Shown piece after piece: positions 1-11,750 of a stretch of DNA of 64,000 nt. The position numbers were made by a program, and so were the translations under genes. The stretch's first letter is position 1. Each line of letters starts with the position of its first letter. The DNA comes from Acanthosepion lycidas (lineage: Eukaryota; Mollusca; Cephalopoda; Sepiida; Sepiidae), in NCBI GenBank assembly GCA_963932145.1, contig OZ010613.1:37474976-37538975 (forward strand). Reading direction: 5' to 3'. The notes beneath the pieces are model-generated. The model saw only the letters and a list, made by a program, of their open reading frames with translations. It did not search any database and was not told the origin of the DNA.

Positions 1-256
1 ACAAATAGTTAACTAAAATGGACACTTTTAATGAGTTTTTCCTCTTTTCATCATTTACAAAGTTTTATTTGGTTAAGTTGAACTTTTTTGAAAAAAAGCT
101 TTAAATTGATTTAGGAGCATTTTCAAACTTTCAAAGTTTGATGTCAGCATTTCATTACTTTGGAAATTTGAGCTTTTCTATTGATGAAAATTAGCTTAAT
201 AGAAATTTTTTTTTTTTTTTTTTTGTAAAATCTCTTTCTCTTAAATTTGTTTTTCT

Positions 257-500
257 TTTAATCATTTCACCCCAAGCAAGGCAATAATATCACTAAGCTT
301 CAAGGGGTTACTGGGAGTAAAAGATAGTTAAGACTTTAGTGAGGAGAAAGGACAATAAAAATGGACTCAGGAAGACAGAAGGTGGTGATTGTCACTGCAT
401 TTCAGTTTTGAAGGTGACAGTGAAGCAAGAAAGTGGAAGACTTCTACAGCCAAGAAAAACTGCTAGATTAATTTACTTAGGAACCTTTTGCAGGTTATTT
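257..500 (-). pseudogene. CR1-like LINE 3' end, antisense
   Basis: Starts on the plus strand with ATCATTTCACCCCAAGCAAG, the complement of the family 3' terminus, and continues through the UTR. A T run at 207-224 lies 35 bp to the left. Confidence 0.6.
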
Positions 501-838
501 AAATCCAGAAAATATTTCTAGATTGTAAGCAGTTTTTGGAGATAGTAATGATTTTTACTGAAACAAGTTCTGCTAATTAATCCATAGCTGAGAAGAGGTG
601 AATTTGTACCTTTCCCAATATAACAAACCTGACTGGAATTGGAGCTCGGGTATTCGACTTCAGATTTCAAGCCATTATACATTGCAGTACCTACATATCC
701 AAACTTGCAGCACCTGGTATTCCCAAGCAGTCACCTATTTAAGTACTGACCAAGCTTTGATATGGCTTAACTTCAGTGGGTCAGTGTGATGTAGCTGTAA
801 ACAAGAAAGGACTAGATTGTAACTTATGGTTACATCTA

Positions 839-937
839 TTAGGTTGGTGCAAAAATAATGACGTAATAATGTTGTTTTTTGACGTATTTAACGTCAAGAA
901 ACAACATTATTACGTCATTATTTTTGCACCAACCTAA
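839..937. mobile_element. Mariner-type MITE (hairpin), 99 bp
   Basis: It is an almost perfect palindrome beginning TTAGGTTGGTGCAAAAATAA and ending with its reverse complement, flanked by TA duplications at 837-838 and 938-939. The terminal sequence matches the mariner terminal repeat known from the human MADE1/Hsmar1 group. This copy has the longer GACGTAATAATGTTG/TTTTGACGT interior, shared in part with the copy at 60835-60925. It has no coding capacity and would need a mariner transposase supplied in trans. Confidence 0.9.
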
Positions 938-949
938 TAGTTAGTTCAA

Positions 950-1160
950 TGGTAAGATCAAGTCACCAATATATTAGTATCCTTAGTCAAAGCATCAAGG
1001 AAGAAAGCTCGTCTGAACAATTGCCATGAAAATATTGATAGAAGACAAAGCGTAGCCGCATTACAGTGGTGGGGAAAGTGATTGGATTTTGTCAAGAATC
1101 TTGAAATAATGCAAGAGCTCCAGACCAGATCTGGCAGCAATATTCAATGCACAGATGAAA
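950..1160 (-). pseudogene. CR1-like LINE C-terminal fragment, antisense
   Basis: Reverse translation gives FPHHCNAATLCLLSIFSWQL and, in the adjacent frame, FYQYFHGNCSDELSSL, the segment between the LDRVQ block and the 3' end in this family. Confidence 0.5.
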
Positions 1161-1867
1161 GATAGATTATTTATATTGAAGGATTACTGTTTTATATCTT
1201 TTTTTTCTATGTGTAGTTAGCCACTTTCTATTTTGAATAACAATTTTGAAAATCATGACCTAGTGATGAAAGGAAAATGTATGATTGTTTTAATCACAAA
1301 ACTGGCCTAAAAGCATATGTATGAATCATGTTTTGGAACACTTACAGACCCCCTATGCATATATTTGCAGAATATGTTATGTAAGGTTATTTCTTCGACC
1401 AACCCAAGCTTTATCTGATCTGACCTCCAATTTAGGATCAGTGACCCTTCCCCTATTCCAACCTTTACTAGAGCTATGTTACCCAGATCACTACCTGTTC
1501 TCTCCCGTTAGACAAGATTGTACCTGTCAAACAACTTGTTACTTACTGTGTTTCAGTACCCTACTCCCTCACTGATGCTGACCCTTCTGTTGTAAATACA
1601 TTTACTTTTTATTAGAGGTGACTGACTGTTGCTTGTGTGCGGTCCCTGGGAAATCTGCTTAGAATAACAGAAAGTGGGTGACAAATTCAAGTGTTTACTA
1701 AAATCTGTAAACCGTACTTGTAGCATTTGGTCTTTACACACTTCTGTTTATCTTAAGGCAAATACAAATGTGTGGTAATTTGTTGAGTATTAACTGTTTC
1801 ATAAGTTTACTTATGTTAATTTGAGTGGAATCTTAAAATGGTTGCTTAAGTCTCTTAAAGTGTGTGT

Positions 1868-1868
1868 A

Positions 1869-1943
<75 letters not shown>
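1868..1943. repeat. (TA)n(CA)n microsatellite
   Basis: About 21 bp of TA followed by about 54 bp of CA. Confidence 0.95.
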
Positions 1944-1946
<3 letters not shown>

Positions 1947-2805
1947 GTGTGATGTGTTTGGCAGAGGAGGGGGAGTATTCAACAAAATATTGGAAATAGC
2001 TTTTTTCACTGCAAATTGTCATATAAAAGTATTTTACAAAAAATTAGAGCTGATTATTTGAAACTCAATTTAGTTTTGTAGTTTGTAACCATGCAATAAG
2101 ATGACGTAACACCAAGTATGGATTTGTGTGGAATATCATTACATTATTGTTACATAATCATTAAGGTTTTTGTCAAAACCATTTTATTTTTGGTCGTATA
2201 TTAATTTAAAATCTTCCTTTTTACAGACTTTAATTTTGAAATGGAATAAGCTCATTCTAAACTTCAGAATTTCACTGTTGCCTGTCAAAATGACTGGAAG
2301 AAAGTGATCTAAAACCAATGGAAAAGGAAGATAACAAAGTGTAAACTAAATAACTCCAGTTTGGCTGCACTGCTAAGTTCCCTAAGTTGAGCAAAGTATT
2401 CTAAGATGTTGCCAATAACAGAGGAGATAAAAAATTACTAACATTTTGAATACAGCATTAAAATTTATATTTTAATTTATGTAACTAAATGTATAATTGC
2501 TAACAATGTTTCTGTAAAACTTGATATTTTCTGTAATAAATTCTTAAATATTATTTTACTTCAGTGTAAGGTAGTCCTACATTTACAATTTCTTATGGCT
2601 AACCATAAAAAGAAATGTTTATCAAAACTGCCTAAAACCTTTAAGTGTGTATTGCTGCTAAATTATCAAATGTTGAATACACCCACTCTTCAGCTGAATG
2701 TCTCTGACACGCACACACCCAAATGTAAAAAACAAAATTTTGGTGTTCAAAACATTAGTTTAAAGTGGGGCTCAATACAAGAGTAGAGCAATATTTATTA
2801 TGAAT

Positions 2806-2940
2806 TGTTACATTAGAACATGTACATACCCACTATAAAACTGTATTTCTTGTTTAAATGTTAAAAATTAATGTTTCTTAAGGTGGGAAATCATGATGGT
2901 ATCAGTTTTGTAGTGGGTATGTACATGTTCTAATGTAACA
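2806..2940. mobile_element. 135-bp foldback/MITE palindrome
   Basis: The 38-base arms 2806-2843 and 2903-2940 are reverse complements with one mismatch and begin TGTTACATTAGAACATG. The roughly 60-base loop shows no coding. A TA microsatellite starts eight bases after the right arm. No target duplication is certain, so the superfamily is not assigned. Confidence 0.8.
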
Positions 2941-2944
2941 GTGC

Positions 2945-2947
<3 letters not shown>

Positions 2948-2986
<39 letters not shown>
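2948..2986. repeat. (TA)n microsatellite next to the 135-bp palindrome
   Basis: 39 bp of alternating TA starting eight bases after the palindrome. Confidence 0.95.
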
Positions 2987-2989
<3 letters not shown>

Positions 2990-3009
2990 GGTGAATAAAA
3001 AAGATGTAA

Positions 3010-3062
3010 AACTTTTCTTAGCTGATGTATTTTGTCCTCTGAGGGACTTTGTCAAGGCAAAT
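3010..3062 (-). ncRNA. Possible fossil hammerhead ribozyme downstream of a PLE remnant
   Basis: Reverse strand reads TTGACAAA-GTCC-CTCAGA-GGAC-AAAATACATC. GTCC/GGAC forms a perfect 4-bp stem II with a 6-base loop. The flanks resemble the CUGANGA and GAAA core boxes with changes at the C3, G8 and G12 positions. PLEs are known to carry hammerhead motifs. Core mutations make activity unlikely. Confidence 0.3.
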
Positions 3063-3249
3063 GTAAGGATTTATTTTGTTGCACATTTATATACAAGAGG
3101 AAGGATGTCATTGGTTTATCAAGGCATTTAAATTTGAGAATATTCATGAATATTCATCAGGTGGTTGAAAGGTCAAAACATGAGGTTCACAAAGTGCCAA
3201 AAGTGTGCAAGTAATATTCAAGAAATTATTTTTGTTTTTTTTAGTATTG

Positions 3250-3850
3250 TTTAAATTATGATCAGATGGTTTGGGATGTATGTGCTGTACATCTTCAAAT
3301 GCATGAGGTAATGGATTTGATTTTTACATTTGTGGTTGTTCGCTTTTGAAAGTAGTAATTCTTTTAAGAAAGGTGAAATTGGAAAGAAACTTGGGTGTAA
3401 ATTTATATTTTAATAAGATTTGATAGTGGCACTTTAAATTACTCTCTCTTTTGATAAGTATAGCATTATTTTAGTTCGAAATTGTGGTTGAATTTATTTC
3501 TGTATATGACTAATGCATTTGATAAATTGGGTATAAGGTCTTTTTTGTGTTCATGCTTTTTAAATTTCTGCATGTTTCCCCAATATATTGTGAGGAACAG
3601 TTTGACTATTTCATATGTCTGCTTCTGAATTATAGATGTTTTGGGATCTGATCATATCCATAATGGTTTTGAAGTGGTTGTGACTATTTTGATGTTCAGA
3701 GGAGATAAGTTGTTTTGTATAGTGGATGTCATAGATTAGGTAGTATTATATCTGTTTTTGTTGAGTTTGTTTTGGGTAAGTTTTTGTCTTTTTATTCATT
3801 TTGTTCTTTCACAGATACACTAAAGCTGAAAATAATTCTCTCTTTCTAAT
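3250..3850 (-). pseudogene. Decayed Penelope-like endonuclease (third family)
   Basis: Minus-strand translation with several frame breaks contains IYWGNMQKFKKHEHKKDLIP followed by NLSNALVIYRNKFNHNFELK. This resembles PLE endonucleases of the form YIGxTxRxFKxRxxEHKxDLxxxxxSNALVxHxxxxNHNFDF. It is heavily mutated: the YIG itself reads YWG. A repeat with a partial hammerhead-like fold lies downstream at 3010-3062, the side where PLEs carry such motifs. Confidence 0.5.
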
Positions 3851-5029
3851 ATATATATATATATATTGTTTGTGTGTGAAATAAGCTGCTCATAAGAGTC
3901 TACTATAAAGGTGGGGGAGAGGAGAGTTCAATGCCATATTAAATGGCAGAGACTTAATATGTATTGCATAAAGTGTTCATTTTCACACTTAACTGTTGCT
4001 GACCACCTGATGAGTGTGTGAAATTTATACAGTCCAATGTCTTGGATGCTGTCAGTTCTAAACTATTAGTATGGCCATTCTTGATGGCAAGATTGAAGAC
4101 AAGAATCCAGACTAAGCATGACCAACCCCAAAGACCTCTAACAGTGAAACAAGCAGATGGTTGAACCAGTGCTTGAAGGTGGCTATGCATAGTGGACCTA
4201 TTACAGAAGGCACCACTTGAAATTAGAAGTCAACACAGTCTGTTTTTGTTTCATAACTGCATTCTGTATGTCTCATTCCATGTGTGCTGTATAGGAAGGT
4301 CATGAAGTCAAGTGTTCAAGTTGAGGTCTGTTTGAAGCAAATCACACAATTGGCACTTTCTACTCTGATTTTTCTTTCACATCTAAACAACTCTTACAAA
4401 GTGAAACGGTGATAGGGGATGGGTAACTAGAGCAGGTTCTAGAAGGATCGCCAATGTTCTTAAGGGATGTGCTATATAGGAAAATTCTTCCAGATCATAA
4501 GAGGATGCTTGATAATCTTGATTAAAGGACTATTCAACTGAATTTAGCTATCCAGTTAACTCTGCTGCACAAAAGTAGCTATTTTCTTCGTATTTTCCAA
4601 GCTTTTAACTAAGCCGTGGTACTACTTGTAGTTTAGTGTTGTCACTTGGTTATTCTGTGCCGAGTGGGTTCCAAGAAAGCCCACAGTCTACCTTACAAGT
4701 CTGACCTGACACACTCTTTGAATGTTTCCTTTCATGAAGTCCAAATGACTGATCCTTCAATGATGACCCAAGACAAGTAGTAGATTGTTCAAGAAGCAGC
4801 CAAGACACTTCTGTGTGATGGGTATACATGCCCTTGTTCAAAGGTGGAATACCATTACTGATCAAGAATACTGTCCCAAAAAATACTTGAAATTCTGTAA
4901 CTTTCATGTACATCTTGATATGCTCAGTATTCGACTTTTCTTGCATTGAAAGAACAACTATTACTTTGTGAGTGACCATTGTGATAATTACTTTCCAAGT
5001 TCGTAGGTATCATCTTAGGGGATGCACTA

Positions 5030-5180
5030 GAAAAATGTGTTCTGCATTTTCCTTTTTCTATATGGTTCTACAGAAGGATGCTGAGAATACCATAGGCTGA
5101 ACATGTGACAATTTTAGAGAAAATAGAAACAAAAGACAATTATTTCCTAATGTCCTTTAAAAAATTTGGCAGAACATTTT
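5030..5180 (+). pseudogene. LINE family 1 fragment, sense
   Basis: It shares ATGGTTCTACAGAAGGATGC-type sequence and following bases with 38585-38670 (the MWYYRMMLKIPWTEQ-like segment). About 150 bp. Confidence 0.5.
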
Positions 5181-5289
5181 TGTGTGTACAGAAAGAAAAA
5201 AAATTGACACATATTGTTCTTAGCTTATTACTGAAAGAAACTTAATGTTCAGCAAGTACCTCTACTGATGCCATTTGTCAGTAAAAACA

Positions 5290-5760
5290 ATCGGGTTCTT
5301 CAATGTGCAATGTCCCTTTAGGATGTGGGTAATCATAGATCTCCATAATTTCCTGTTGTATTGAGTAATTATTTACCCTTCACCATTCATTTTATTTTTT
5401 TTGTCAATTCACTTATTCTTTCAGGTTACTTACTGATTTCTCCTGCTTCTCTTGTCTTCAATATATCCTGTGAGTGTTTAACTTTCTAAACCTTCCTTTG
5501 TTTTGCATTCCAGGAATTTGATCTTTCTGATTGTTAGCATGACTTTCTTTGTAGTTCCTATTTTCTTTAAAACTTTCTCGTTTCTCCTATTCTGTCCATG
5601 GTATTCTCAGCAGTTTTGGTAGAAGTATATCTGTTGCTTTGTCACTATAAGATTGTCCAATATTTACTGCCATATAGGAGAGATATTATATAGGAGTCTT
5701 GCACACTTTTCTTTGTTTCTTATATTTTCCTAATTAATACTTTAATTTCTGAAAGGCACC
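5290..5760 (-). pseudogene. LINE family 1 fragment, antisense
   Basis: It contains the terminal block (5300-5400, related to 8825-8890 and 42190-42240) and the upstream block containing CACTGCCATATAGGA-like sequence near 5670. Strongly diverged. The following 5760-6240 may be an older continuation, but I could not read a protein from it. Confidence 0.5.
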
Positions 5761-6346
5761 ATTCGCTATTATGTGTTAGATATCCTATTGTCTTTTTCAC
5801 ACTATCCAGATAATTATTTATGCATTTGCTTGAGTGCAACATCCCAAAGTCTATTTTACTAGCTAACAAAAATTCATTCTGCCTTATAGTTAGTAGTAAA
5901 ACCTTTCTTGTTGATTTCTTTTATTACCTAGTTAAAGTTTTCAGTTTGTCATCCCCATGTTTCATAAGATTGTCTGCTAATAAAATCATAAGTCTTGTTC
6001 CCTTAGAATTTTCTTTGTATAGGCTAAATAAATCTGGTGAGAGAACATCCTTGTCTTATTCTTTCTGTATTTGTATTTTCACTGACCTCTTTAACTATCC
6101 ATGAGCAAGCTCTGTTCCAAATGTTACATGACTCTAATATCTTTCCTGTGTAAATTGAGCTTTTTCTTGTATTTAAAGTAATTGCGGTGTGCCTCTATTT
6201 CAGCCTTATAATCTCTAAAAAGATGAAAAAATTGTCCAAATTTGCAGTTTGAACAAAATTGGGAGAATTTCCTGGATCTATCATAAAAATTTAGTCAAAT
6301 ATTTTTTGGCCTATCTTCCCAAACAAAATGTTATGGAAATTTGCAT

Positions 6347-7348
6347 GGGTAAGGCTCTCTTTTGGGTAAGGCTCTCTTTTGGGTAAGGCTCTCTTTTGGG
6401 TAAGGCTCTCTTTTGGGTAAGGCTCTCTTTTGGGTAAGGCTCTCTTTTGGGTAAGGCTCTCTTTTGGGTAAGGCTCTCTTTTGGGTAAGGCTCTCTTTTG
6501 GGTAAGGCTCTCTTTTGGGTAAGGCTCTCTTTTGGGTAAGGCTCTCTTTTGGGTAAGGCTCTCTTTTGGGTAAGGCTCTCTTTTGGGTAAGGCTCTCTTT
6601 TGGGTAAGGCTCTCTTTTGGGTAAGGCTCTCTTTTGGGTAAGGCTCTCTTTTGGGTAAGGCTCTCTTTTGGGTAAGGCTCTCTTTTGGGTAAGGCTCTCT
6701 TTTGGGTAAGGCTCTCTTTTGGGTAAGGCTCTCTTTTGGGTAAGGCTCTCTTTTGGGTAAGGCTCTCTTTTGGGTAAGGCTCTCTTTTGGGTAAGGCTCT
6801 CTTTTGGGTAAGGCTCTCTTTTGGGTAAGGCTCTCTTTTGGGTAAGGCTCTCTTTTGGGTAAGGCTCTCTTTTGGGTAAGGCTCTCTTTTGGGTAAGGCT
6901 CTCTTTTGGGTAAGGCTCTCTTTTGGGTAAGGCTCTCTTTTGGGTAAGGCTCTCTTTTGGGTAAGGCTCTCTTTTGGGTAAGGCTCTCTTTTGGGTAAGG
7001 CTCTCTTTTGGGTAAGGCTCTCTTTTGGGTAAGGCTCTCTTTTGGGTAAGGCTCTCTTTTGGGTAAGGCTCTCTTTTGGGTAAGGCTCTCTTTTGGGTAA
7101 GGCTCTCTTTTGGGTAAGGCTCTCTTTTGGGTAAGGCTCTCTTTTGGGTAAGGCTCTCTTTTGGGTAAGGCTCTCTTTTGGGTAAGGCTCTCTTTTGGGT
7201 AAGGCTCTCTTTTGGGTAAGGCTCTCTTTTGGGTAAGGCTCTCTTTTGGGTAAGGCTCTCTTTTGGGTAAGGCTCTCTTTTGGGTAAGGCTCTCTTTTGG
7301 GTAAGGCTCTCTTTTGGGTAAGGCTCTCTTTTGGGTAAGGCTCTCTTT
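6347..7348. repeat. 17-bp minisatellite, about 59 copies
   Basis: The unit is GGGTAAGGCTCTCTTTT. There are 58 full units from 6347 to 7332 and a final 16-base partial unit to 7348. By eye I see no substitution or indel in the whole kilobase. The unit length is not a multiple of three, and its reverse complement has no stop codon in any frame, so reverse-strand translation is automatically open for over 350 codons as a repeating 17-residue peptide. This is a by-product of the repeat, not evidence of a gene. The right flank (7349-7500) matches a dispersed repeat also present at 22551-22700, where the array is absent. Confidence 0.97.
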
Positions 7349-7500
7349 GTATTTGCTTCACATATTTTTATAATCTTGTAAATGAACATTGCCAAGGAAA
7401 TTAAGTGTACACAGTAATAGTGATGTCAAGGGAATAACATTACTTTTTTTCTTCAAATATGAAAGTTAAACATTGTTACATTTTTTTATTCTGTAATAGC
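7349..7500. repeat. Dispersed repeat flanking the minisatellite
   Basis: CATATTTTTATAATCTTGTA, AACATTGCCAAGGAAATTAA and GTGATGTCAAGGGAATAACA align with 22551-22700 with roughly 80% identity by eye. Confidence 0.65.
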
Positions 7501-7706
7501 ATTGACTACTTACATGCATTGTAGCTATATCATGTGAGTTAGAAGAGAACAAATAGTAAAAGATTTTATTGGATTTTAAGAAAAAATGTTTAACTATAAA
7601 AATTGAATAAAAGCATAAGACTTAAAATATCTTTAATCAAAGTTTACATGATTTTGATTATATTATATCAGTTATATCATTTATATTTTCTTGGTAATTT
7701 TTTCTG

Positions 7707-7737
<31 letters not shown>

Positions 7738-8189
7738 TATTGAAAGAACTTTTTGTTCAAACTAAAAAAAATTTCTGAACACGATTGACATAAAGCTCAG
7801 CCTTTTTTATATAAGTGAAAATGTAAAACTATACTTCACTAAAATCAAATAGAATCTGGTAAAGACCTTGTTATCTAATATCTTGAATAACACAAAAATG
7901 CAGTCTGTTGTGTAAATAGATAAAATAGTTTTATGCTGAGGAGACAGGGTAGATAGCTAAAAAATTGAGTAAATACAGGTGCCACATAATTCGGGATCGG
8001 CATATGAATTTTATTTGTGGCACACCCTACTATTTTTCACTGAAAGTTTTTAATTTCATTTTTAAAGTATTTAACACGAATAACAAATCCAATGTTATCT
8101 TGCCTGGTTAAAATCTTGCCTGGTTATCAACAATTGTCCTTCATAGCTTTTTAATAAAATGTGTTTTCATTATTCTTCTTAATCCCTGT

Positions 8190-8660
8190 TCTAACATTTA
8201 TTTACTCAAGCTCATTATATATGTCATTTTCCTCTGTCTCTTGCTCTCAATCTGTTCTGTGAGTATAGGATTTTCCAAACCCTTTTTCCTCATGTGTCCA
8301 GAAATATCAACTGTCTCTTTCTGGTAAGTATGTTTCCTTTTCCTCTAAAACCTCATTGTTGCTCACATGTTTGGTCCATGATATCCTCATCATCCTCTGT
8401 AGAAACATGTTTCAGTTGTTTCATGTTTGAGGAGACTGTCCAGCATTCATTGCCATATAGGAATACCGATATCATGTAACGGTTCAGTACTCTTTTCTTT
8501 GTTTCTAAGGAAGTATTTATCTCTTAATACACTGCTTAGTTTTTGTAATGCATCTTTATCAATGTTTATGAACTCATAATAGTCTAGGCATAAGGTCAAG
8601 GTCATGAGGCTTTCATTGAAGATTGGTCTGAACTTATTAACCATTATTTTATGGTATGTA
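8190..8660 (-). pseudogene. LINE family 1 fragment, antisense
   Basis: It corresponds to the same C-terminal part as 8820-9600: the stretch near 8440-8490 is the reverse complement of 38500-38570 (the YGSECW to RYII region) with about 85% similarity by eye. No intact frame. Confidence 0.6.
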
Positions 8661-8819
8661 CCCTATTTATAAGTTTTCAAATTTATCCAACTTGGACAGA
8701 GAGAAACAGGGAGCAAAGTACATTTTTAAACTATCATCCACCTCATTTTTTTTTTTTTTTTTTTTTTAACAAAATAATTTCAAAGAAATGCCTCTCCAAT
8801 CATGTTGCATATAAAACTT

Positions 8820-9600
8820 CAATATGCAATGTCCCATCAGAACATTGGCAATTATGGCTCTCCATAATATACTGTCTTTTGTAGTTAATAAATTTTCTTC
8901 TCTTCTCAACTGTGTTCTGCCATCTGTTTACTAAAGCTCACTGGGGTGGTTATGCATTATAATTCTCCAAACCATCTTATGTACCATAGAAATTATTAGG
9001 TTGGTGCAAAAATAATTTCGTTTTCTCACATAGTAACATATGTTAGAAAACGAAATTATTTTTGCACCAACCTAATACAACTATTTCTTCCTGATAAGTG
9101 TCCTTTGTTTCCATAAACTGTCATTGCTCACATATTTGGCTCATGGTATTCTTGGCACCTTCTTGTAGAACATTTCTGTTTCAAGTCTTTTCATCTGGAA
9201 GGAGATTGTCCAGCATCCACTGCTATATCAGTGCAATGATATTGCATATCAGACCAGTACTCTTTTCTTTGTTTCTAATGAAATCTTCCTATTTCTTAAT
9301 ATTTTCTTAGCTATTCTAATGTGCCTTCTGATTTTGGTGTTGCACTTTGTCTTCTGTTAAAATATTTCCGAGATATTTAAATTGTACTTATTTGATATTG
9401 GTATCTCCAATTTGTAATTTGCATGTTGGGCTGTCCCTTTTCCTAAAAACCATGCATTCTGTTTTCTTGCAACTCAAATTTAGTACTTTTTTTTTCACTT
9501 TTCTTTGCTACCTTCTGTCGGAATTTTTTTTTGTATCTGCTATCAACACCTTCATCTGCATATGTTAAAATTCTGGCCACCAATAATTAATCCCGGTAGA
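8820..9600 (-). pseudogene. LINE family 1 fragment, antisense
   Basis: The reverse strand near 9450-9200 gives KTECMVFRKRDSPTCKLQIG, then KYLGNILTED, RRHIRIAKKILRNRKISLET and a broken LLYSSGCW region. At 8820-8960 it reaches the terminal LWRAMIANVL-type segment. A mariner MITE (8996-9075) is inserted between the two parts. Confidence 0.7.
8996..9075. mobile_element. Mariner-type MITE (hairpin), 80 bp
   Basis: It has TTAGGTTGGTGC terminal inverted repeats extending into a near-complete palindrome, with TA duplications on both sides. The interior (TTTCGTTTTCTCACATAG) belongs to the second subfamily, shared with 22246, 32797 and 47249. It sits within an antisense LINE fragment, so it is younger than that LINE insertion. 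Confidence 0.92.
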
Positions 9601-9902
9601 ACTTTTAATTCTCTCAGAATCGCCTCACTGAGAAGACAGTTTATCTTGCACCCCCTTTTATTTTTGTATATTTACTGAATTCATTTTCTATTGGTTTTGC
9701 TGCTATTATAGGTTCCAAATTGTTCTAATATCCATCACAAATATGTCATGGTTAATTAGCTGTATCAACAGTTCTTGGTGACATACTTTATCAAACGCGT
9801 TTGCATAATCTCATATGCAAATGGTTGTCATGAAAATCTTTAATGTTTGAATAGTTTTAATTTTATTAAAAATTGTTCTGGGTGTGCATGAATTTACACT
9901 AA

Positions 9903-9937
<35 letters not shown>

Positions 9938-9939
9938 CC

Positions 9940-11750
9940 TTTGTAAAATGTCAAATGTCTTCAATCATGCTGTGTATGAAACTACTTGCTTAAAATAGGA
10001 TTTCTTGTTCACTTTGCTATTAAACTTTTACCTTGGAAGGAAATTTCATGAAGGAGATAAAAATTGATCTTTTTACCTGCTGCTATACATTTCCTTTCAG
10101 TGCTGCATTTCCTGATTGTTCCCACCCTCATCTTTTTCTAAAAATTAAATCTACTTGGGCATTAAAAACCTTATCATACCCCATTTGATCCAACCATGAC
10201 AATTTGATTAAATTGTTTTTACTGTCACTGGATTCTATTTCTTTCAATCTTCTGTTTCTATATAATTTCAATGTTTTTTGTTTTGCTTTTTTTAATTTTG
10301 CGAAGATTGAAATCTGATTATACTTAGGCCTGTTAAATGTTTGATTTCTGATCTTAAGACTAGTTCCAAATCTCACTCTGGTTGATTTGTCAGGACATTG
10401 ATATTATTGGCCTGGGGAGGCAATCCCAGCATGCAACATTGTTGGAAAGTGTTTGAAAACCATATCACAGATTTGCCTAATCCTTGTGAATGAAATTGGG
10501 TAGAGAAGGCAGTTGAGAGTTCAGTAGTTGTCACAAGTAATTGTGACTGAGGGCTTGAGCATACTGGCTTGTTCAAACTGCTGATCAATCCAGATTATGT
10601 ACTCTTTTTGAGAAACTAACTCTGGTCTGCTCATCATAGTTGCAGTAGAAGTCACAGGTGGGCTCTGGGTGTTGAACAAAAAGGTTAAAATTGGATTGGC
10701 TAGCCACCCAAGCAGACAGGACTGCTCAGAAACAAGCTGTTGATGTTATATATAAAGATTGTCCATGTATGCTTCTTGTAGCTATCTCTTTTATTACTAA
10801 AATTCTGTGACTGCTGTTAGTCTCTGTCACACCCTTTAATATAGCCATACATTGACCAATGGAAATCAAATTTTGGGGAGAAGTGCAAACAGGGAAAGGG
10901 AGTACAAAGTACAATTTGGTTTTACTTGGGTGTATTGCTTTGTACAATAAATTTTAATTAATTTTTTTTTTAAATTAAGTTTTATTATTTAACATACAAA
11001 ACACTCCCACTAAGTTAAAAACAATTTAATGATTAGAATGACACACATTTTTTAATAAAAATGCAATATTGATTTTGGCATATCTTAAGTTTTTATATAT
11101 ACAAGAATCCAGTTTCCTTTATGCCTTTGTGAGAACTACAAACAAATCACAAGTCCAAACATTTAAAAGAAAGAAAAAAAAAAAAAAAAAGTAGGAATTT
11201 ATCTCCAAAAAGAAATATTTATGCATGGCTAGTTGTATGTTGCATGCTCAAGAGTAAGAAATCCTAAGACTATTCTTTGCTATTAAAAAGGAAGACAAGA
11301 AATTTTCTTAAAAAATATTGTTTACTATGCATTCATATAAATTAAATTATTAAACCATGAACTAGGGTTATTGTAAAAGTATTTTTCCAAATAAGCTTCT
11401 TAAAAAATTTCATCGCTTGGTTTATGAAATTGAATGAAATGTAGAATTTGTAAATTTTGACAAATGTTAGTGATAACTTCAACAATACCTAATACTGTGA
11501 GTATTTGAACATGCTGATGTGTGTTGCAAAAACATTCTTGTGTAGATAGTAGGTTGATGAAAGAAATTCAAGTGCTAACAAAATGAGATTGATATTGTAT
11601 TTTTTTAGACCAAAATGAAGCATGAGAAAAGATGCTTGAACTTTTTAATGTGGCAGTATCCTTTTTTCAATGATTTTGAACATCTTTTCTCTTCATGCTT
11701 GTATTTTGTTTAAACACCTACTAATATACAATAGATATTCATTTTTTTTT
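9940..11750. other. No recognised gene
   Basis: Minus-strand short frames at 10128-10588 are adjacent and not repeats of anything else here, but show no known motif. The remainder is AT-rich with T and A runs. Confidence 0.4.

Noticed and set aside
1321-1575. 84-codon plus-strand open frame
   Set aside because: No recognisable domain, no splice context, biased composition; consistent with chance.
4006-4030. CTGATGAGTGTGTGAAA on the plus strand, resembling a compact hammerhead core
   Set aside because: There is no complementary stem II between the two boxes and no pairing flanks; no repeat copies elsewhere.
6291-7395. Two overlapping reverse-strand open frames of about 355 codons with a KREPYPKESLTQKRALP repeat
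   Set aside because: They are the automatic translation of the 17-bp minisatellite, which has no stop in any reverse frame; two different frames give the same peptide. No start context, splice sites or non-repeat domain.
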